Origin: Timaviella obliquedivisa GSE-PSE-MK23-08B
GTDB lineage: Bacteria; Cyanobacteriota; Cyanobacteriia; Elainellales; Elainellaceae
Direction of reading: 5' to 3'
NCBI GenBank assembly: GCA_019358855.1
Contig: JAHHII010000003.1
Location: 248,001 to 312,000, forward strand
DNA length: 64,000 bases
A program made the translations under genes and the position numbers. Below the pieces are notes generated by a model, which saw nothing but the letters and a program-made list of their open reading frames with translations, was not told the DNA's origin and searched no databases. Below are positions 38,201 through 47,919 of the stretch, piece after piece; position 1 is the first letter of the stretch; each line of letters starts with the position of its first letter.

Positions 38201-39605
38201 ATTTGCCCATCATACGTTTAACCCCTGCTAGTTTTCCGGCGTAGGGCGCATACCGTAGTTTGATGTCGAGCCAAAAGGGCTTGTAAAAAATGCTTTTGCG
38301 ATGGGAAAAAGTGTCGAAGCTAAACTTGCCGTGATAGCTGCCCATACCGCTGTTACCCACTCCGCCGAAAGGAAGCGCATGAGGGGCAATTTGCATAATG
38401 GTTTCGTTGATGGCAACGCCACCCGAAGAAGTTTCTTGCAAGACGCGATTTTGAACTTGTTTGTTTTTAGAAAAGACGTAAAGGGCGAGGGGCTTGGGTT
38501 GGGCGTTGATTTGGGCGATCGCCTCTCCTAAATCCTCGTATTCCAAAATCGGTAAAATGGGACCAAAAATTTCATCCTGCATGACTGCATCTGTCCAACT
38601 TACTTGATCAATCAAAGTCGGTGCAATGTAGCGCTCTTCAGCCTCTGTCTCGCCGCCTACTAAAATTTTTCCTTGCAATAAATTGGCTAACCGCAAAAAA
38701 TGCCGAGGGCTAATGATCCGACCGTAATCGGAGCTTTGGGATGGATCATTGCCATAAAACTCGCAGATAGTTTTTTGCAGGGCGGCAATTAGAGCAGGTT
38801 TAATTTGGCGATCGACCAGCAGATAGTCGGGGGCAACACAGGTTTGTCCGGCATTGAGAAACTTGCCCCAGACGATGCGGCGGGCTGTGTGCTCAAGATG
38901 TACGTCGCGATCGACAATACACGGACTTTTGCCGCCTAGCTCTAGCGTGACAGGGGTAAGATGCTGGGCTGCGGCTGCCATAATAACTTTCCCGATCGCC
39001 GTCCCGCCTGTAAAAAAGATGTGGTCAAACCGTTCTGCCAGGAGCGCCTGACTCGCTTCTATGCCTCCTTCTACAACAGCAATATAGTGAGGAGCAAAGG
39101 TGGCTTGAATGATTTGAGTAATGATTTGCGAAGTGTGAACAGCAAGTTCCGAGGGCTTGATAAAAGCGCAGTTACCCGCCGCGATCGCTCCGACCAAGGG
39201 CGCAATCATTAACTGAAAAGGATAGTTCCAGGGGCCAATAATGAGGACAACGCCTAATGGCTCTGGTCGGATCTCGGCGCTGGATGGAAAGGTTACCAGT
39301 GAGGTTGATACTTTTTGAGGCTTAGCCCAGGCACGAAGGTGTTTGATGGCGTAGTCAATTTCTTGAGTCACCCCCACTTCGGTTAAATACGCCTCAAATT
39401 CAGGTTTACCCAAATCGGCGTGGATGGCGGCGACAATATCAGCTTGACGGCTGAGAATGGCTTGTTTAAGGGCTTTGAGTTGGGTTAAGCGAAAGTCAAT
39501 GCTTTGGGTTTGCCGAGTGTTGAAAAAGGCGCGTTGCTGAGAAAGCAAGGTTTGAACACGATCGCGGATTTCTTCACGATGTTCAATTGGCGAAGTCAAT
39601 GTCAT
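38199..39605 (-). CDS. NAD(P)-dependent aldehyde dehydrogenase
   Basis: The 468-residue product oxidises aldehydes to acids; cyanobacterial relatives act on fatty aldehydes and other long-chain substrates. Visible are the cofactor region VVLIIGPWNYPFQLMIAP, IKPSELAVHTS, FFTGGTAIGKVIM, the catalytic Glu in TLELGGKSPCIV and Cys in NAGQTCVAPDYLLV. The C-terminus has a membrane-facing PFWLDIKLRYAPYAGK tail like class 3 enzymes. ATG 39605 is chosen for the GAGGAA site 7 nt upstream; a frame from 39623 adds six residues. It follows recJ by 32 bp, so both are probably cotranscribed. Confidence 0.93.
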   Translation of the reverse strand: MTLTSPIEHREEIRDRVQTLLSQQRAFFNTRQTQSIDFRLTQLKALKQAILSRQADIVAAIHADLGKPEFEAYLTEVGVTQEIDYAIKHLRAWAKPQKVSTSLVTFPSSAEIRPEPLGVVLIIGPWNYPFQLMIAPLVGAIAAGNCAFIKPSELAVHTSQIITQIIQATFAPHYIAVVEGGIEASQALLAERFDHIFFTGGTAIGKVIMAAAAQHLTPVTLELGGKSPCIVDRDVHLEHTARRIVWGKFLNAGQTCVAPDYLLVDRQIKPALIAALQKTICEFYGNDPSQSSDYGRIISPRHFLRLANLLQGKILVGGETEAEERYIAPTLIDQVSWTDAVMQDEIFGPILPILEYEDLGEAIAQINAQPKPLALYVFSKNKQVQNRVLQETSSGGVAINETIMQIAPHALPFGGVGNSGMGSYHGKFSFDTFSHRKSIFYKPFWLDIKLRYAPYAGKLAGVKRMMGK

Positions 39606-39637
39606 CCTGAATTCCTCTTTCACTGGATCTATTCCCT

Positions 39638-41938
39638 TTACTCTATCAATCCCCGCACTGTCTGATAGGCGATCGCTTGAATTGTCGTCATCGGCACTTT
39701 GTAAAAGTAATGCTGATGGAATCGCTCTTCTTGGAGGATTTCTAAAAAATTGGCAATCGCCTGATCGATCTCTGCTTGCCTCTCCACGCGTTCCACCGCC
39801 TGATACGTCACCTGGAGTTGATCACCCTGAAGATTAACTGCAAACCCTAATATCTCTAGCGTTTGAAAGCCAAGCCGCAAAGCCCGATCGCTCAGTTCTA
39901 ACTTTTGGATAAACTGCTGATAGGTGGCAGCCTTGCCTGTGCGGCTCAGATATTTGGCAATGCCGACCAGTGTTTGCCAGGTTTGGCTAGGTAAGTTTAG
40001 AGGAGGAGGAGGATAGGCGATCGCCAATTTCTGCTGGGTTTGCACTGCCTCCCGGAACAGGGTTTGCAACTCATCCCAATGGCTAGGGCATTGATCTAAC
40101 TGCAGAACTCCGGTAGTGGGCGGTTGAGGCAACCCGCGATAATCTAACAGCCAATCAAGCTGAATGCTGGGGGCAAGGGTACGAGTCGGGCGCAGGGTAA
40201 TCAGGCGGAGTTCATAGCGTTTTTTGGCGGTATTGAAGTCTAGCTCGGCAATCGCGTCACAGCGTCCTGGTAGAATCTCATCCCGGTAATGCTCCCACCA
40301 AACGCCTGGAAACCCCAGTTGTGTCCCCTCATCCCAGAGTTCAAACTCCGTTTTAATGTAGCGAACCTTACGTCCCCGCCAATCTTCAACATTGCGATGC
40401 CAAACTTTCTCAAACCAGCAGTTCTGAATCAGCAATCGCGGGACTGGATTTCCGATGCCATACGGCTCCAAGAGCTTTAACTCCCGAAATAAACCTTGTC
40501 CTAACTCCGCCACCGTTACCGTTAAATCTGCTCGTCGCTCGGTCAGGATGGTTAAGGGCTGCTGCTGCCGAAGCTGGCGATTGATGGCTGCGGTAAGGAG
40601 ATCAATATTTTCTGTTGGTAACCGGATGTCCATTGCTAGGGGATGTCCGCCAAAGCTGCCGAGAAGATGCCCCTGTTCTTTCAATAGTGAGTACAAGTTG
40701 ATCGATTCAGGCGATCGCGCGGCTCCTTTCGCCTCGCTGGCAGTATTTGCAAAAGGTTCTATTCCTAGCAAAATTACTGGACGCTGATACTCCTGCACCA
40801 TCTGTGCCGCCACTAACCCCAGTACCTCAATCGTCCATTGCGGATCACTCAGGACAATAGCTGGGGTGGTTGATAAATCTAGCTGGGCAATCCGAGCTTT
40901 AACTTGCTGCGCCATGTCCTTTTGCAAAGACCTACAGCGAATGTTCGCCAATTCTGTCTCTTCTGCCAAATGCTGACAACGGGACGGATCAAGACTAGTT
41001 AATAGCTCCACGCAAAAGCGGGCATCGCCCTGAATGTGGCTAATGGCGTTGATGCGAGCGCTCAAACCCCATGAAATATCAGTGGGGCGATCGCCACTCC
41101 GTTTACATAACTCCAGCAGCCTCACCAGCCCTAGCCGCTGGGTTTGCTGCAATTTGGCAATGCCGATTTGTGCTAAATATCGACAGTCGCCCTTAAGCTC
41201 CACCCAATCAGCAATCAGCCCGATCGCAACCAAATCTAGTAAATCTTCTAAAGGGCGTTGAGGCGTTTCTGGTAGGGTTTCGTACATTGCCTCCACTACC
41301 TTATACGCCAAGGCAACGCCCGACAACTGAGCGAAAGGATGGTGAGTCGGCAGCCCATGAGAATTAATGAGGGCGATCGCAGGAGGGCGATCGACGGTGT
41401 GCGGGTCAATCACAATGATGTCAATGCCTAGCCCGCGCGCATACTCGATTTCTAGGGCGTTGGTACTGCCCGTACCGCCCGTCACAATTAGCGTGCAGTC
41501 TACCAACGCGTCAATCCCGGCGATCGACAGCCCCTGATCCTCAGTGAACCGATTGGGAATAAAGTAGGTTAAAAAATCGGCTGGAAAAAATTGTCCTAAC
41601 CCTTCCCACAAAACGGCGGTTGCAGTGATGCCATCTACATCACAATCGCCCCAAATTACAACCCGTTCGCCCTGCTGTCGAGCGATTGCTAAGCGATTGA
41701 CGGTTCGCTGCATTTCTTCACCCAAAGCAAATGAGCTACTAGGCTGATAATCCTTCGGATTTAAAAAGCCTGCGAGCTGACTTGGGTCACGGATACCTCG
41801 CTGCCAGAGCAATTGAGCCGCATACTCTCCCCAGCGCCCTGTTCCCTGACCCACCGCCTTCTGCTGACAAACGATCGCCAAAAACCAGTCCGGTATCTCA
41901 GCGACACTTGGCACCCACCATTCCAAAGAATCGACCAT
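39638..41938 (-). CDS. recJ: RecJ-like DHH-family protein with altered metal-binding motifs
   Basis: RecJ is the 5'-3' single-strand exonuclease of recombination and repair. The 766-residue product aligns along the whole family: motif I GDCDVDGITATAVLWEG, a DHHA1 region with LLGSFGGHPLAMDIRL, an OB-like part and a cyanobacterial C-terminal extension. Two key motifs are changed. Where intact RecJ has VDxG, this has VTGGTGSTN (Asp to Gly), and DHH is DPH in IIVIDPHTVD. The later Asp in GLIADWVEL is kept. It may therefore be inactive as a nuclease or act differently. It starts directly against the acetyltransferase stop. Confidence 0.88.
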   Translation of the reverse strand: MVDSLEWWVPSVAEIPDWFLAIVCQQKAVGQGTGRWGEYAAQLLWQRGIRDPSQLAGFLNPKDYQPSSSFALGEEMQRTVNRLAIARQQGERVVIWGDCDVDGITATAVLWEGLGQFFPADFLTYFIPNRFTEDQGLSIAGIDALVDCTLIVTGGTGSTNALEIEYARGLGIDIIVIDPHTVDRPPAIALINSHGLPTHHPFAQLSGVALAYKVVEAMYETLPETPQRPLEDLLDLVAIGLIADWVELKGDCRYLAQIGIAKLQQTQRLGLVRLLELCKRSGDRPTDISWGLSARINAISHIQGDARFCVELLTSLDPSRCQHLAEETELANIRCRSLQKDMAQQVKARIAQLDLSTTPAIVLSDPQWTIEVLGLVAAQMVQEYQRPVILLGIEPFANTASEAKGAARSPESINLYSLLKEQGHLLGSFGGHPLAMDIRLPTENIDLLTAAINRQLRQQQPLTILTERRADLTVTVAELGQGLFRELKLLEPYGIGNPVPRLLIQNCWFEKVWHRNVEDWRGRKVRYIKTEFELWDEGTQLGFPGVWWEHYRDEILPGRCDAIAELDFNTAKKRYELRLITLRPTRTLAPSIQLDWLLDYRGLPQPPTTGVLQLDQCPSHWDELQTLFREAVQTQQKLAIAYPPPPLNLPSQTWQTLVGIAKYLSRTGKAATYQQFIQKLELSDRALRLGFQTLEILGFAVNLQGDQLQVTYQAVERVERQAEIDQAIANFLEILQEERFHQHYFYKVPMTTIQAIAYQTVRGLIE

Positions 41939-42580
41939 TTACTCGGCTTTTGACTTGAGAACTTTTGCCGGAATGCCAACAGCGGTTTCGCCAGCAGGCA
42001 CATCACTCAGCACTACGGCATTTGCCCCAATGTTAACGTCATCGCTCAAGTGAACCTGACCCAGAATTTTTGCCCCTGCTCCCACGTTGACGCGATCGCC
42101 CAGAATTGGCGCTTCTAAAGGGCGATCGAGGTAGCGATTACCCAAGGTTACCCCTTGCCGAATAATGCAGTCATCGCCAATTACAGAATCGCCATGAATT
42201 ATAATTGCCCCTTGATGCTCAATCACGACTCGCCGACCGAGTTGTACCGTGTAGGGCAAATCAATTCCGTAGGTATTGCGGACTTTGCGGTAGAGCGATC
42301 GATAGAAAATGCTGAGGGGGGCACGCAGTAAAATGGGCTTAATCGACATGCGCCAAACCCCGAACCGTTGAATCGCTACTGCCCGAAACCCAGGTTTAGT
42401 CCAGTCACATCCGTGTGCTTTCCAGTCTTCCTGAATTTGTTGCCACAGCGTCAGCGATTCTTCTGAGCCCTCATTTGCTGCTGGCTCCACTGTCTGATCA
42501 ACCGTCTGATCAACCGTCTGATCAACCGTCTGATCAACCATCGGGATAACTAGATTATCAGGAACTTGTACTTCACTCAA
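41939..42580 (-). CDS. Serine acetyltransferase-like hexapeptide transferase
   Basis: The 213-residue product has a left-handed beta-helix with hexapeptide repeats at about 110-205 (VVIEHQGAIIIHGDSVIGDD, VTLGNRYL, INVGAG-type VNVGAGAKILGQVHL and IGANAVVLSDVP). It resembles CysE and WcaF-type O-acetyltransferases that use acetyl-CoA. Context next to a glycosyltransferase and Wza/Wzc-like genes favours sugar or exopolysaccharide acetylation over cysteine synthesis. Near the N-terminus are four tandem VDQT units encoded by 12-bp repeats. It overlaps the upstream glycosyltransferase by 4 bp. Confidence 0.85.
   Translation of the reverse strand: MSEVQVPDNLVIPMVDQTVDQTVDQTVDQTVEPAANEGSEESLTLWQQIQEDWKAHGCDWTKPGFRAVAIQRFGVWRMSIKPILLRAPLSIFYRSLYRKVRNTYGIDLPYTVQLGRRVVIEHQGAIIIHGDSVIGDDCIIRQGVTLGNRYLDRPLEAPILGDRVNVGAGAKILGQVHLSDDVNIGANAVVLSDVPAGETAVGIPAKVLKSKAE
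42491..42538 (-). repeat. Four 12-bp in-frame tandem repeats (VDQT)
   Basis: The unit CGTCTGATCAAC is repeated four times, with one substitution in the first copy. Each unit contains TGATCA and encodes VDQT in the disordered N-terminus of the acetyltransferase. Copy number change would keep the frame. Confidence 0.92.
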
Positions 42581-43572
42581 ATCTCTCTCCCTCCCTTCAG
42601 CAAGACACTATTTAGGATAAAGTCTCCCAAGATGTTAGGTGGGTCATCATCAGGTTTCCGCTGAATGATTTGCCGCAGCCGCCACACTACGAACCCTGTA
42701 GCCCAAGCAACCTCTGTTAAAACAGCGTAGCTCCATCCATAGTTTTTGACAAAGAACCGTCGCCGCGAATCAAACCAGTAAGTCGGGCGGCGCTTTGGCT
42801 TACGCTTGGTATCAGTAACTCCTGAGCTTTGCCCCACATAGTGCACCACTCGGCTTTCTGGAACATACCAACAAGACCAGCCCGCCTTCTTAGCTGCCAC
42901 ACAAAAGTCAACTTCTTCAAAATACAAGAAGTACTTTTCATCCATCAAGCCTGCAGTTTCAAAGACCTGTCGCCGCACAATCATGCTGGCTCCAGCCACC
43001 CAATCTACTTGCTGAATCGCTTCAGTCACAGGCAGAATAGGCACAATCCGCTGAGCTAGGAGTTGAGTGACTAAGCCCAATCTCAAGCCGCTGTCTAACT
43101 CGCTCCAAACATTGGGAAACCGAAATGCTGAACATTGGGGCGTTCCATCTGGTTCTTCCAGGCGGCTGCCTGCAATTCCAGCTTCTGGAGTTTTCTCCAT
43201 AAAGTCTACTAAGGCGTGCAGGGCACCGGGTCGTACTACAGTGTCGGGGTTGAGCAGCAAAAAATAGTCGGGAGGATCATCATCAGCTAAGGCTGGGCGA
43301 ATGGCAGCATTGTTTCCGAAGGCGTAGCCGCCATTGCGCTCCTGGGGGAGAAAGGTAACCCAGTTCCAGCTTTCAGTGGCGATCGCGGCTGAGATTTGTT
43401 CAACTGAGCCATCTGCTGAATCATTATCTACAACTGTTACCTGTGTTCCTGGCAGAGCTTGCACTTCATCAACAAGAGAGTGCAGGCAGGCGATCGTTAA
43501 TTCCGGGGTTCGATAGTTGAGAATAATGATCCTAAGACGAGCGCACGACGAGGTAGGTGTGACAGCAGACAT
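42577..43572 (-). CDS. Family 2 glycosyltransferase
   Basis: The 331-residue product is an inverting GT-A glycosyltransferase that transfers a sugar from a nucleotide donor. Motifs are LRIIILNYRTPELTIACLHS, TVVDNDSADGSVEQI, NGGYAFGNNAAIR, the metal-binding YFLLLNPDTVVRPGA and YFLYFEEVDFCVAAKKAGW, typical of rhamnosyltransferase-like members. A C-terminal tail carries basic residues and a hydrophobic stretch. It overlaps the acetyltransferase by 4 bp, so both work in one operon, probably on surface polysaccharide. The donor sugar is not deducible. Confidence 0.92.
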   Translation of the reverse strand: MSAVTPTSSCARLRIIILNYRTPELTIACLHSLVDEVQALPGTQVTVVDNDSADGSVEQISAAIATESWNWVTFLPQERNGGYAFGNNAAIRPALADDDPPDYFLLLNPDTVVRPGALHALVDFMEKTPEAGIAGSRLEEPDGTPQCSAFRFPNVWSELDSGLRLGLVTQLLAQRIVPILPVTEAIQQVDWVAGASMIVRRQVFETAGLMDEKYFLYFEEVDFCVAAKKAGWSCWYVPESRVVHYVGQSSGVTDTKRKPKRRPTYWFDSRRRFFVKNYGWSYAVLTEVAWATGFVVWRLRQIIQRKPDDDPPNILGDFILNSVLLKGGREI

Positions 43573-44131
43573 GAGGATTCTCTAAAAAGAACAAAAAGAT
43601 TAAGTCGAGGTCAACAAGGGAGACAGCAGGCATGATAATGAAGCAGCTAAGGAAACCAAGATTTGTCTAGACAAGCGGACAATTTTATAAATCAATTCTA
43701 CGTAATACCTCAGACTTTTCGGAAAAGATTGATTGCCTATCTTCAATTAATTGACTGAACTGGCGACTCCTCTCCTCAACCTTAGTCAAATCTGCCGAGA
43801 AAGATATTAAAAACCCATGAGTAATGTGTTGATTTATACGGGGATTTCATCAAGATGCCATATTGATTTGATGAAAAAACTATGAAAGTCTAGCTATGAC
43901 CCGTAGTTTTGGGCTTGACCATCAACAACTTTGTGATAGTTTGGATGGAGATTTCAGGAATAATTCTCCCGATGGCTTAGTAACTTCTACGTATATAGAG
44001 ATCGAGTCGATCGCACACTAGATCCACGAGACTGGCTGAGGGCGAGATAACAGAGCAATCTAAAACGCAACTAAGCAAGTCGATTTTCTACAGAAACTTT
44101 ATTCCGATTCCTTAGGATTTTAGTAAAAGTT
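43573..44131. other. 559-bp control region between divergent polysaccharide genes
   Basis: No credible gene was seen. A perfect 9-bp inverted repeat, TTTCATCAA and TTGATGAAA (43845-43853 and 43868-43876), could be an operator or a transcript stem. The region is AT-rich and must hold promoters for the glycosyltransferase on one side and the wza-like gene on the other. Confidence 0.6.
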
Positions 44132-45475
44132 ATGAGGGCTACGGTGAAGAATATCCAAAAGGCTCAGTCCTGCAAAATTTCTATAACTTCTATGGCGTTT
44201 GAGTATCAAAGGTCGGTTTTGGTCTTTGAGACTTCTGATTTTAAGGGGTTACGGTGGGCACTTCGACCCCTGGCGTTAGCGGCTGTTGTATGGGTAACTA
44301 CCCTCAGTGCAACTCCTGGGCAAGCGCAAACTCCTGTTGCACCTCCTCCTCCTCCTGTGCCTTCAGTGTCTCCAACTGTCCCACCTACTTTAGCCCCATC
44401 AGCAACTCCAGCAACACCTCGTCCGGTAACGCCATTAACTCCCAGCCGTTTGAGTGTACCGCGCACCCAAGTTCCTACGACAGGCTATCAAGAGGAAGAA
44501 TATCGACTGGGACCGGGTGACCAAATCGGGTTAGACATCTTTGATGTCCCAGAACTAAGTGGTGCGCAGGGTCAGTACGTAGTGCTGATCGACGGCTCTG
44601 TTAACTTACCGTGGGTGGGTAAGATTAGGCTGCAAGGGTTGACACTATCAGCGGCTTCCGACCAATTGGAGAATGCCTACGCACCTTTCATTCGTAATCC
44701 TTTAATTACTGTCAATCTTTTGACCGCCCGGACGCTCCGGGTTAACGTAGTTGGGGCAGTGAAGCGTCCAGGGTCTTACATCATTAGCCCTCAAGGGCAG
44801 ACAAACCAAATTTTGGTGAGTAATACGTCAGTGGCAGGGGGCGGTGCTGCCAGCCAATGGCCGACGGTTACCCAGGCACTTCAGCAGGCAGGAGGCATTA
44901 CCCAACTAGCTAATCTCCGCGAAGTGCAGGTCAACCGTCCTCAGCCCGATGGTTCTCAGCAAACAATTAAGGTTAACCTTTGGGAATTACTGCGATCGGG
45001 ACAAATTCAGCAAGATGTTGCCTTGCGCGATCGCGACACTTTGGTGGTGCCCCAATCTGCCTTCCTCAGCCCTGAAGAAGCCCTACTTAATGGTTCTTCT
45101 AGCTTCGCCCCTGCGACTATTCTGGTCAATGTGGTTGGAGAAGTCAAAGCTCCAGGTACGGTTGAAGTTGCGCCTAACACTTCTTTAAACCAAGCCTTGC
45201 TGACAGCGGGTGGCTTTGAGAGCAGCAGAGCTCGAAGGAAAGATGTCATTCTGGTTCGTCTCAACCCTGATGGCACAGCAGTTCGGCGAACGATTCCGAT
45301 TGATTTGACTGCGGGTATTAATGAAGAAACAAATCCCTCACTGCGAGAGTTTGACACAATCGTGGTAGGGCGATCGGGGATAGCCCAGACAGGCGATACG
45401 CTCGACAATTTCTTTAGACCGTTGGGGAACATCTTTGGCATCTTCAATGTCTTTGACATCTTCAATAATGATTAG
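44132..45475 (+). CDS. Polysaccharide export protein, Wza/SLBB family
   Basis: The up to 447-residue product is an outer-membrane or periplasmic exopolysaccharide exporter. A signal segment (LRWALRPLALAAVVWVTTLS) ends at GQAQ, followed by a Pro/Thr-rich linker, a poly-export domain (YRLGPGDQIGLDIFDVPELS, DGSVNLPWVGKIRLQGLTLS) and SLBB domains (VNVVGAVKRPGSYIISPQG, VNVVGEVKAPGTVEVAPNTS). No lipobox Cys is seen. The start is uncertain: ATG 44192 gives a shorter leader. It precedes the Wzc-like kinase by 92 bp, and the two together form the export machine. Confidence 0.92.
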   Translation: MRATVKNIQKAQSCKISITSMAFEYQRSVLVFETSDFKGLRWALRPLALAAVVWVTTLSATPGQAQTPVAPPPPPVPSVSPTVPPTLAPSATPATPRPVTPLTPSRLSVPRTQVPTTGYQEEEYRLGPGDQIGLDIFDVPELSGAQGQYVVLIDGSVNLPWVGKIRLQGLTLSAASDQLENAYAPFIRNPLITVNLLTARTLRVNVVGAVKRPGSYIISPQGQTNQILVSNTSVAGGGAASQWPTVTQALQQAGGITQLANLREVQVNRPQPDGSQQTIKVNLWELLRSGQIQQDVALRDRDTLVVPQSAFLSPEEALLNGSSSFAPATILVNVVGEVKAPGTVEVAPNTSLNQALLTAGGFESSRARRKDVILVRLNPDGTAVRRTIPIDLTAGINEETNPSLREFDTIVVGRSGIAQTGDTLDNFFRPLGNIFGIFNVFDIFNND

Positions 45476-45567
45476 TCGGCTGAAAACGTGGTGATGGAGC
45501 CTCTGGTTTTCCTGAGGATTAGGTGGTTGAAGCAATTTGAGCTAATTTGAGCTAAACAGAGGGCAAT

Positions 45568-47865
45568 ATGGAGACAGAGCAGACATCTCAAAGCTTGGCA
45601 CCCGTCATCAGGGCTAGACCCCCGTTGATGCCGCCATCACCAGACATGGATGATGATGATAATCTTCCAAATCGAGGGATAAACCTGCGATCGCTGGGCA
45701 GAACCTTACAGCGTCAGGCGCTTTTGATTGCAGGGGTCACCACTGCTATTACCGTTGCGGCAGCTTGGCAAGCTATGCGCATCCCCGACGTTTATCAAGG
45801 CAGCTTCCAAATTTTGGTGGAGCCGGTTTCTAATGAGGCAAGGACATCTGATCCTTCTAACTTAACTCGCAATGCTTCGGGTGGGGTTCCTGATCGAGAT
45901 AATTTCTCGGTAGATTATCCTACCCAGCTTGAGATTTTGCAGAGTCCCACCCGACTCAACCAAATTGTGCAAGAAACTCAAACTCAGTTTCCTGAGTTTA
46001 CTTACGAAAATCTAACAGCAGGATTGGAGGTAGAACGGCTGGCACCTGAGGACAGCCCAGATCCGACCAAAATTATCAAAGTGACTTTTGAAGGGAGTGA
46101 TGAAGCGCTAGTTCAGAAGGTCTTGAAGGTGACTGCTGCTCGTTATCTCCAATACAGTTTGGAAGAACGTAAAACCCGTTCAGGGGAAGGAATTAAGTTC
46201 ATTGATGACCAGCTGCCTGAAGTCAAGCAACGGGTCAACAATCTGCAAAATGATTTGCAAAACTTGCAGCAGCAATACGAACTTGTTGATCCGGCGACGC
46301 AAGGGGGCCAGTTGTCCACTCGGATTAATGACATCACCACTCAGCAGTTAGAAACTCAGCGAGAACTAGGGGAGCAGCGGGTTCTCTACGCCAACTTGCA
46401 GCGACAGTTGCAGCTATCTCCCAATGAGGCGATCGCTGCCTCTGCATTGAGTGAAGACCCAACTTACCAAGCCTCCAAAGCGTCTCTCCAAGAAGTTCAA
46501 ACCCAAATTGCTACTGAGCTTGCTCGTTTTAATGAAGAAGCACCCTTAATTCAGTCTTTACGAGAACGCGAAAGGAATATCTTGGCGCTGATGACAGAGC
46601 AAGCCCAAACCGTAGTTGGACAAAACCTTCAAGGCAGCACAGGTAACTCTCAGGTTTCAGCTTTCCAAAACTCAGTCCGTATTGGACTCATTGGGCAACT
46701 GGTAACAGCAGGTAACCAGATCCAAATCTTAGAAGCACGCAACCAAGCGGTGAACCAGTCTAAAGGCACATTTGAAGCTCGTCTTCAGCGGTTCCCCGCG
46801 GTCGCTCGCCGCTACAGCGATTTAGTCCGTGAGCTCGATATTTCTACCCAAACCCTCAATCGTCTTCAAACTCAGCAAGAATCTCTGCGCGTTGAAACGG
46901 CTCAAACCGAAGTACCCTGGGAACTCATCTCTGAACCCCTTGTCCCGCGCGATAAAGACGGCAACCCCGTTCCACTTCCTTCCAAAGCCTCCCGCTGGGT
47001 CTTGGGTGGTGTTGCGTTAGGCTTGCTCCTAGGTTCTCTGCTGGCACTGCTTCTAGAAAAATATCGTAATGTTTTCTACTCTGTTGAAGATATTCAGGAG
47101 AGCATTCAGTTGCCGCTGGTTGGGATTATTCCCTTTTCTAGAGGCGCAAAGCAGGCGCTTGATTTTCCCTCAGCTTTCGGCTCGGTTGATGATGTAGCTG
47201 TAGGTGATAGCCGTTTAGGTACCGCTCTCTTCCGGGAAGCCTTTAGCGACCTTTACTCTAACATTCGCCTCTCTCAGCCACCCATTCGTTCCTTGATGGT
47301 GGCTTCTCCTGAGGCAGGTGATGGCAAAACCACAATTGCAGTTTACCTGGCGCAAACTGCCGCTGGAGCAGGACAGAGAGTTCTGCTAGTAGACACTAAT
47401 ATGCGCCAACCCCAAGTTCATAACCGTCTAGATGTGCCCAATACGGGTGGCTTAAGCGGAGCATTGGCTCGGGGCTTTAATGTCGAAGAGTTTATTCAAC
47501 AATCGCCTCTTGATGACAACCTCTATGTTCTTACAGCAGGTCCAGCAGTACCAGGTTCGGCACGGCTGCTTGGCTCCGACCAAATGAAGCAACTAATGGA
47601 GAAGTTTCAGCAGCAGTACGACTTAGTCATTTATGATACGCCTCACCTTTACGGCTTAACGGATGCTAGTTTCCTGACAACCCAAGTAGACGAAATCTTG
47701 ATGGTAATTGCCGCTAACCGCACGAACCGGACCTCAGTTGAACGGGTACTGAGTAAGCTAATGACCTTACGCCTATCTAGCATCAGCATGGTCACTAATT
47801 ACCTTCGAGAGCATAATAGTCCAACGGCTCAAAACCGTAGCAGTTCGGCGTTCGGTCGTCGGTAG
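45568..47865 (+). CDS. Polysaccharide chain-length/tyrosine autokinase, Wzc-like
   Basis: The 765-residue inner-membrane product controls polymer length and export. The N-terminal Wzz-like domain (after ALLIAGVTTAITVAAAWQAM) is followed by long coiled coils (about 190-430) and a second membrane helix (WVLGGVALGLLLGSLLALLLE). The C-terminal BY-kinase part has Walker A SPEAGDGKTTIAV, Walker A' VLLVDTNMRQPQVHNRLDVP and Walker B YDLVIYDTPHLYGL. The tyrosine-rich tail of many BY-kinases is absent here (ends NSPTAQNRSSSAFGRR), so autophosphorylation may differ. It is cotranscribed with the wza-like gene. Confidence 0.93.
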   Translation: METEQTSQSLAPVIRARPPLMPPSPDMDDDDNLPNRGINLRSLGRTLQRQALLIAGVTTAITVAAAWQAMRIPDVYQGSFQILVEPVSNEARTSDPSNLTRNASGGVPDRDNFSVDYPTQLEILQSPTRLNQIVQETQTQFPEFTYENLTAGLEVERLAPEDSPDPTKIIKVTFEGSDEALVQKVLKVTAARYLQYSLEERKTRSGEGIKFIDDQLPEVKQRVNNLQNDLQNLQQQYELVDPATQGGQLSTRINDITTQQLETQRELGEQRVLYANLQRQLQLSPNEAIAASALSEDPTYQASKASLQEVQTQIATELARFNEEAPLIQSLRERERNILALMTEQAQTVVGQNLQGSTGNSQVSAFQNSVRIGLIGQLVTAGNQIQILEARNQAVNQSKGTFEARLQRFPAVARRYSDLVRELDISTQTLNRLQTQQESLRVETAQTEVPWELISEPLVPRDKDGNPVPLPSKASRWVLGGVALGLLLGSLLALLLEKYRNVFYSVEDIQESIQLPLVGIIPFSRGAKQALDFPSAFGSVDDVAVGDSRLGTALFREAFSDLYSNIRLSQPPIRSLMVASPEAGDGKTTIAVYLAQTAAGAGQRVLLVDTNMRQPQVHNRLDVPNTGGLSGALARGFNVEEFIQQSPLDDNLYVLTAGPAVPGSARLLGSDQMKQLMEKFQQQYDLVIYDTPHLYGLTDASFLTTQVDEILMVIAANRTNRTSVERVLSKLMTLRLSSISMVTNYLREHNSPTAQNRSSSAFGRR

Positions 47866-47919
47866 AGGATAGCCTCAATCCCATCAACTCGTCTCAATCC
47901 CTCATTAAATCAAGTGAAA

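Noticed and set aside
38037-38231. Plus-strand reading frame of 64 codons over the 13-bp repeats
   Set aside because: Its second half is only a translation of the tandem array and runs into the aldehyde dehydrogenase gene; no ribosome site.
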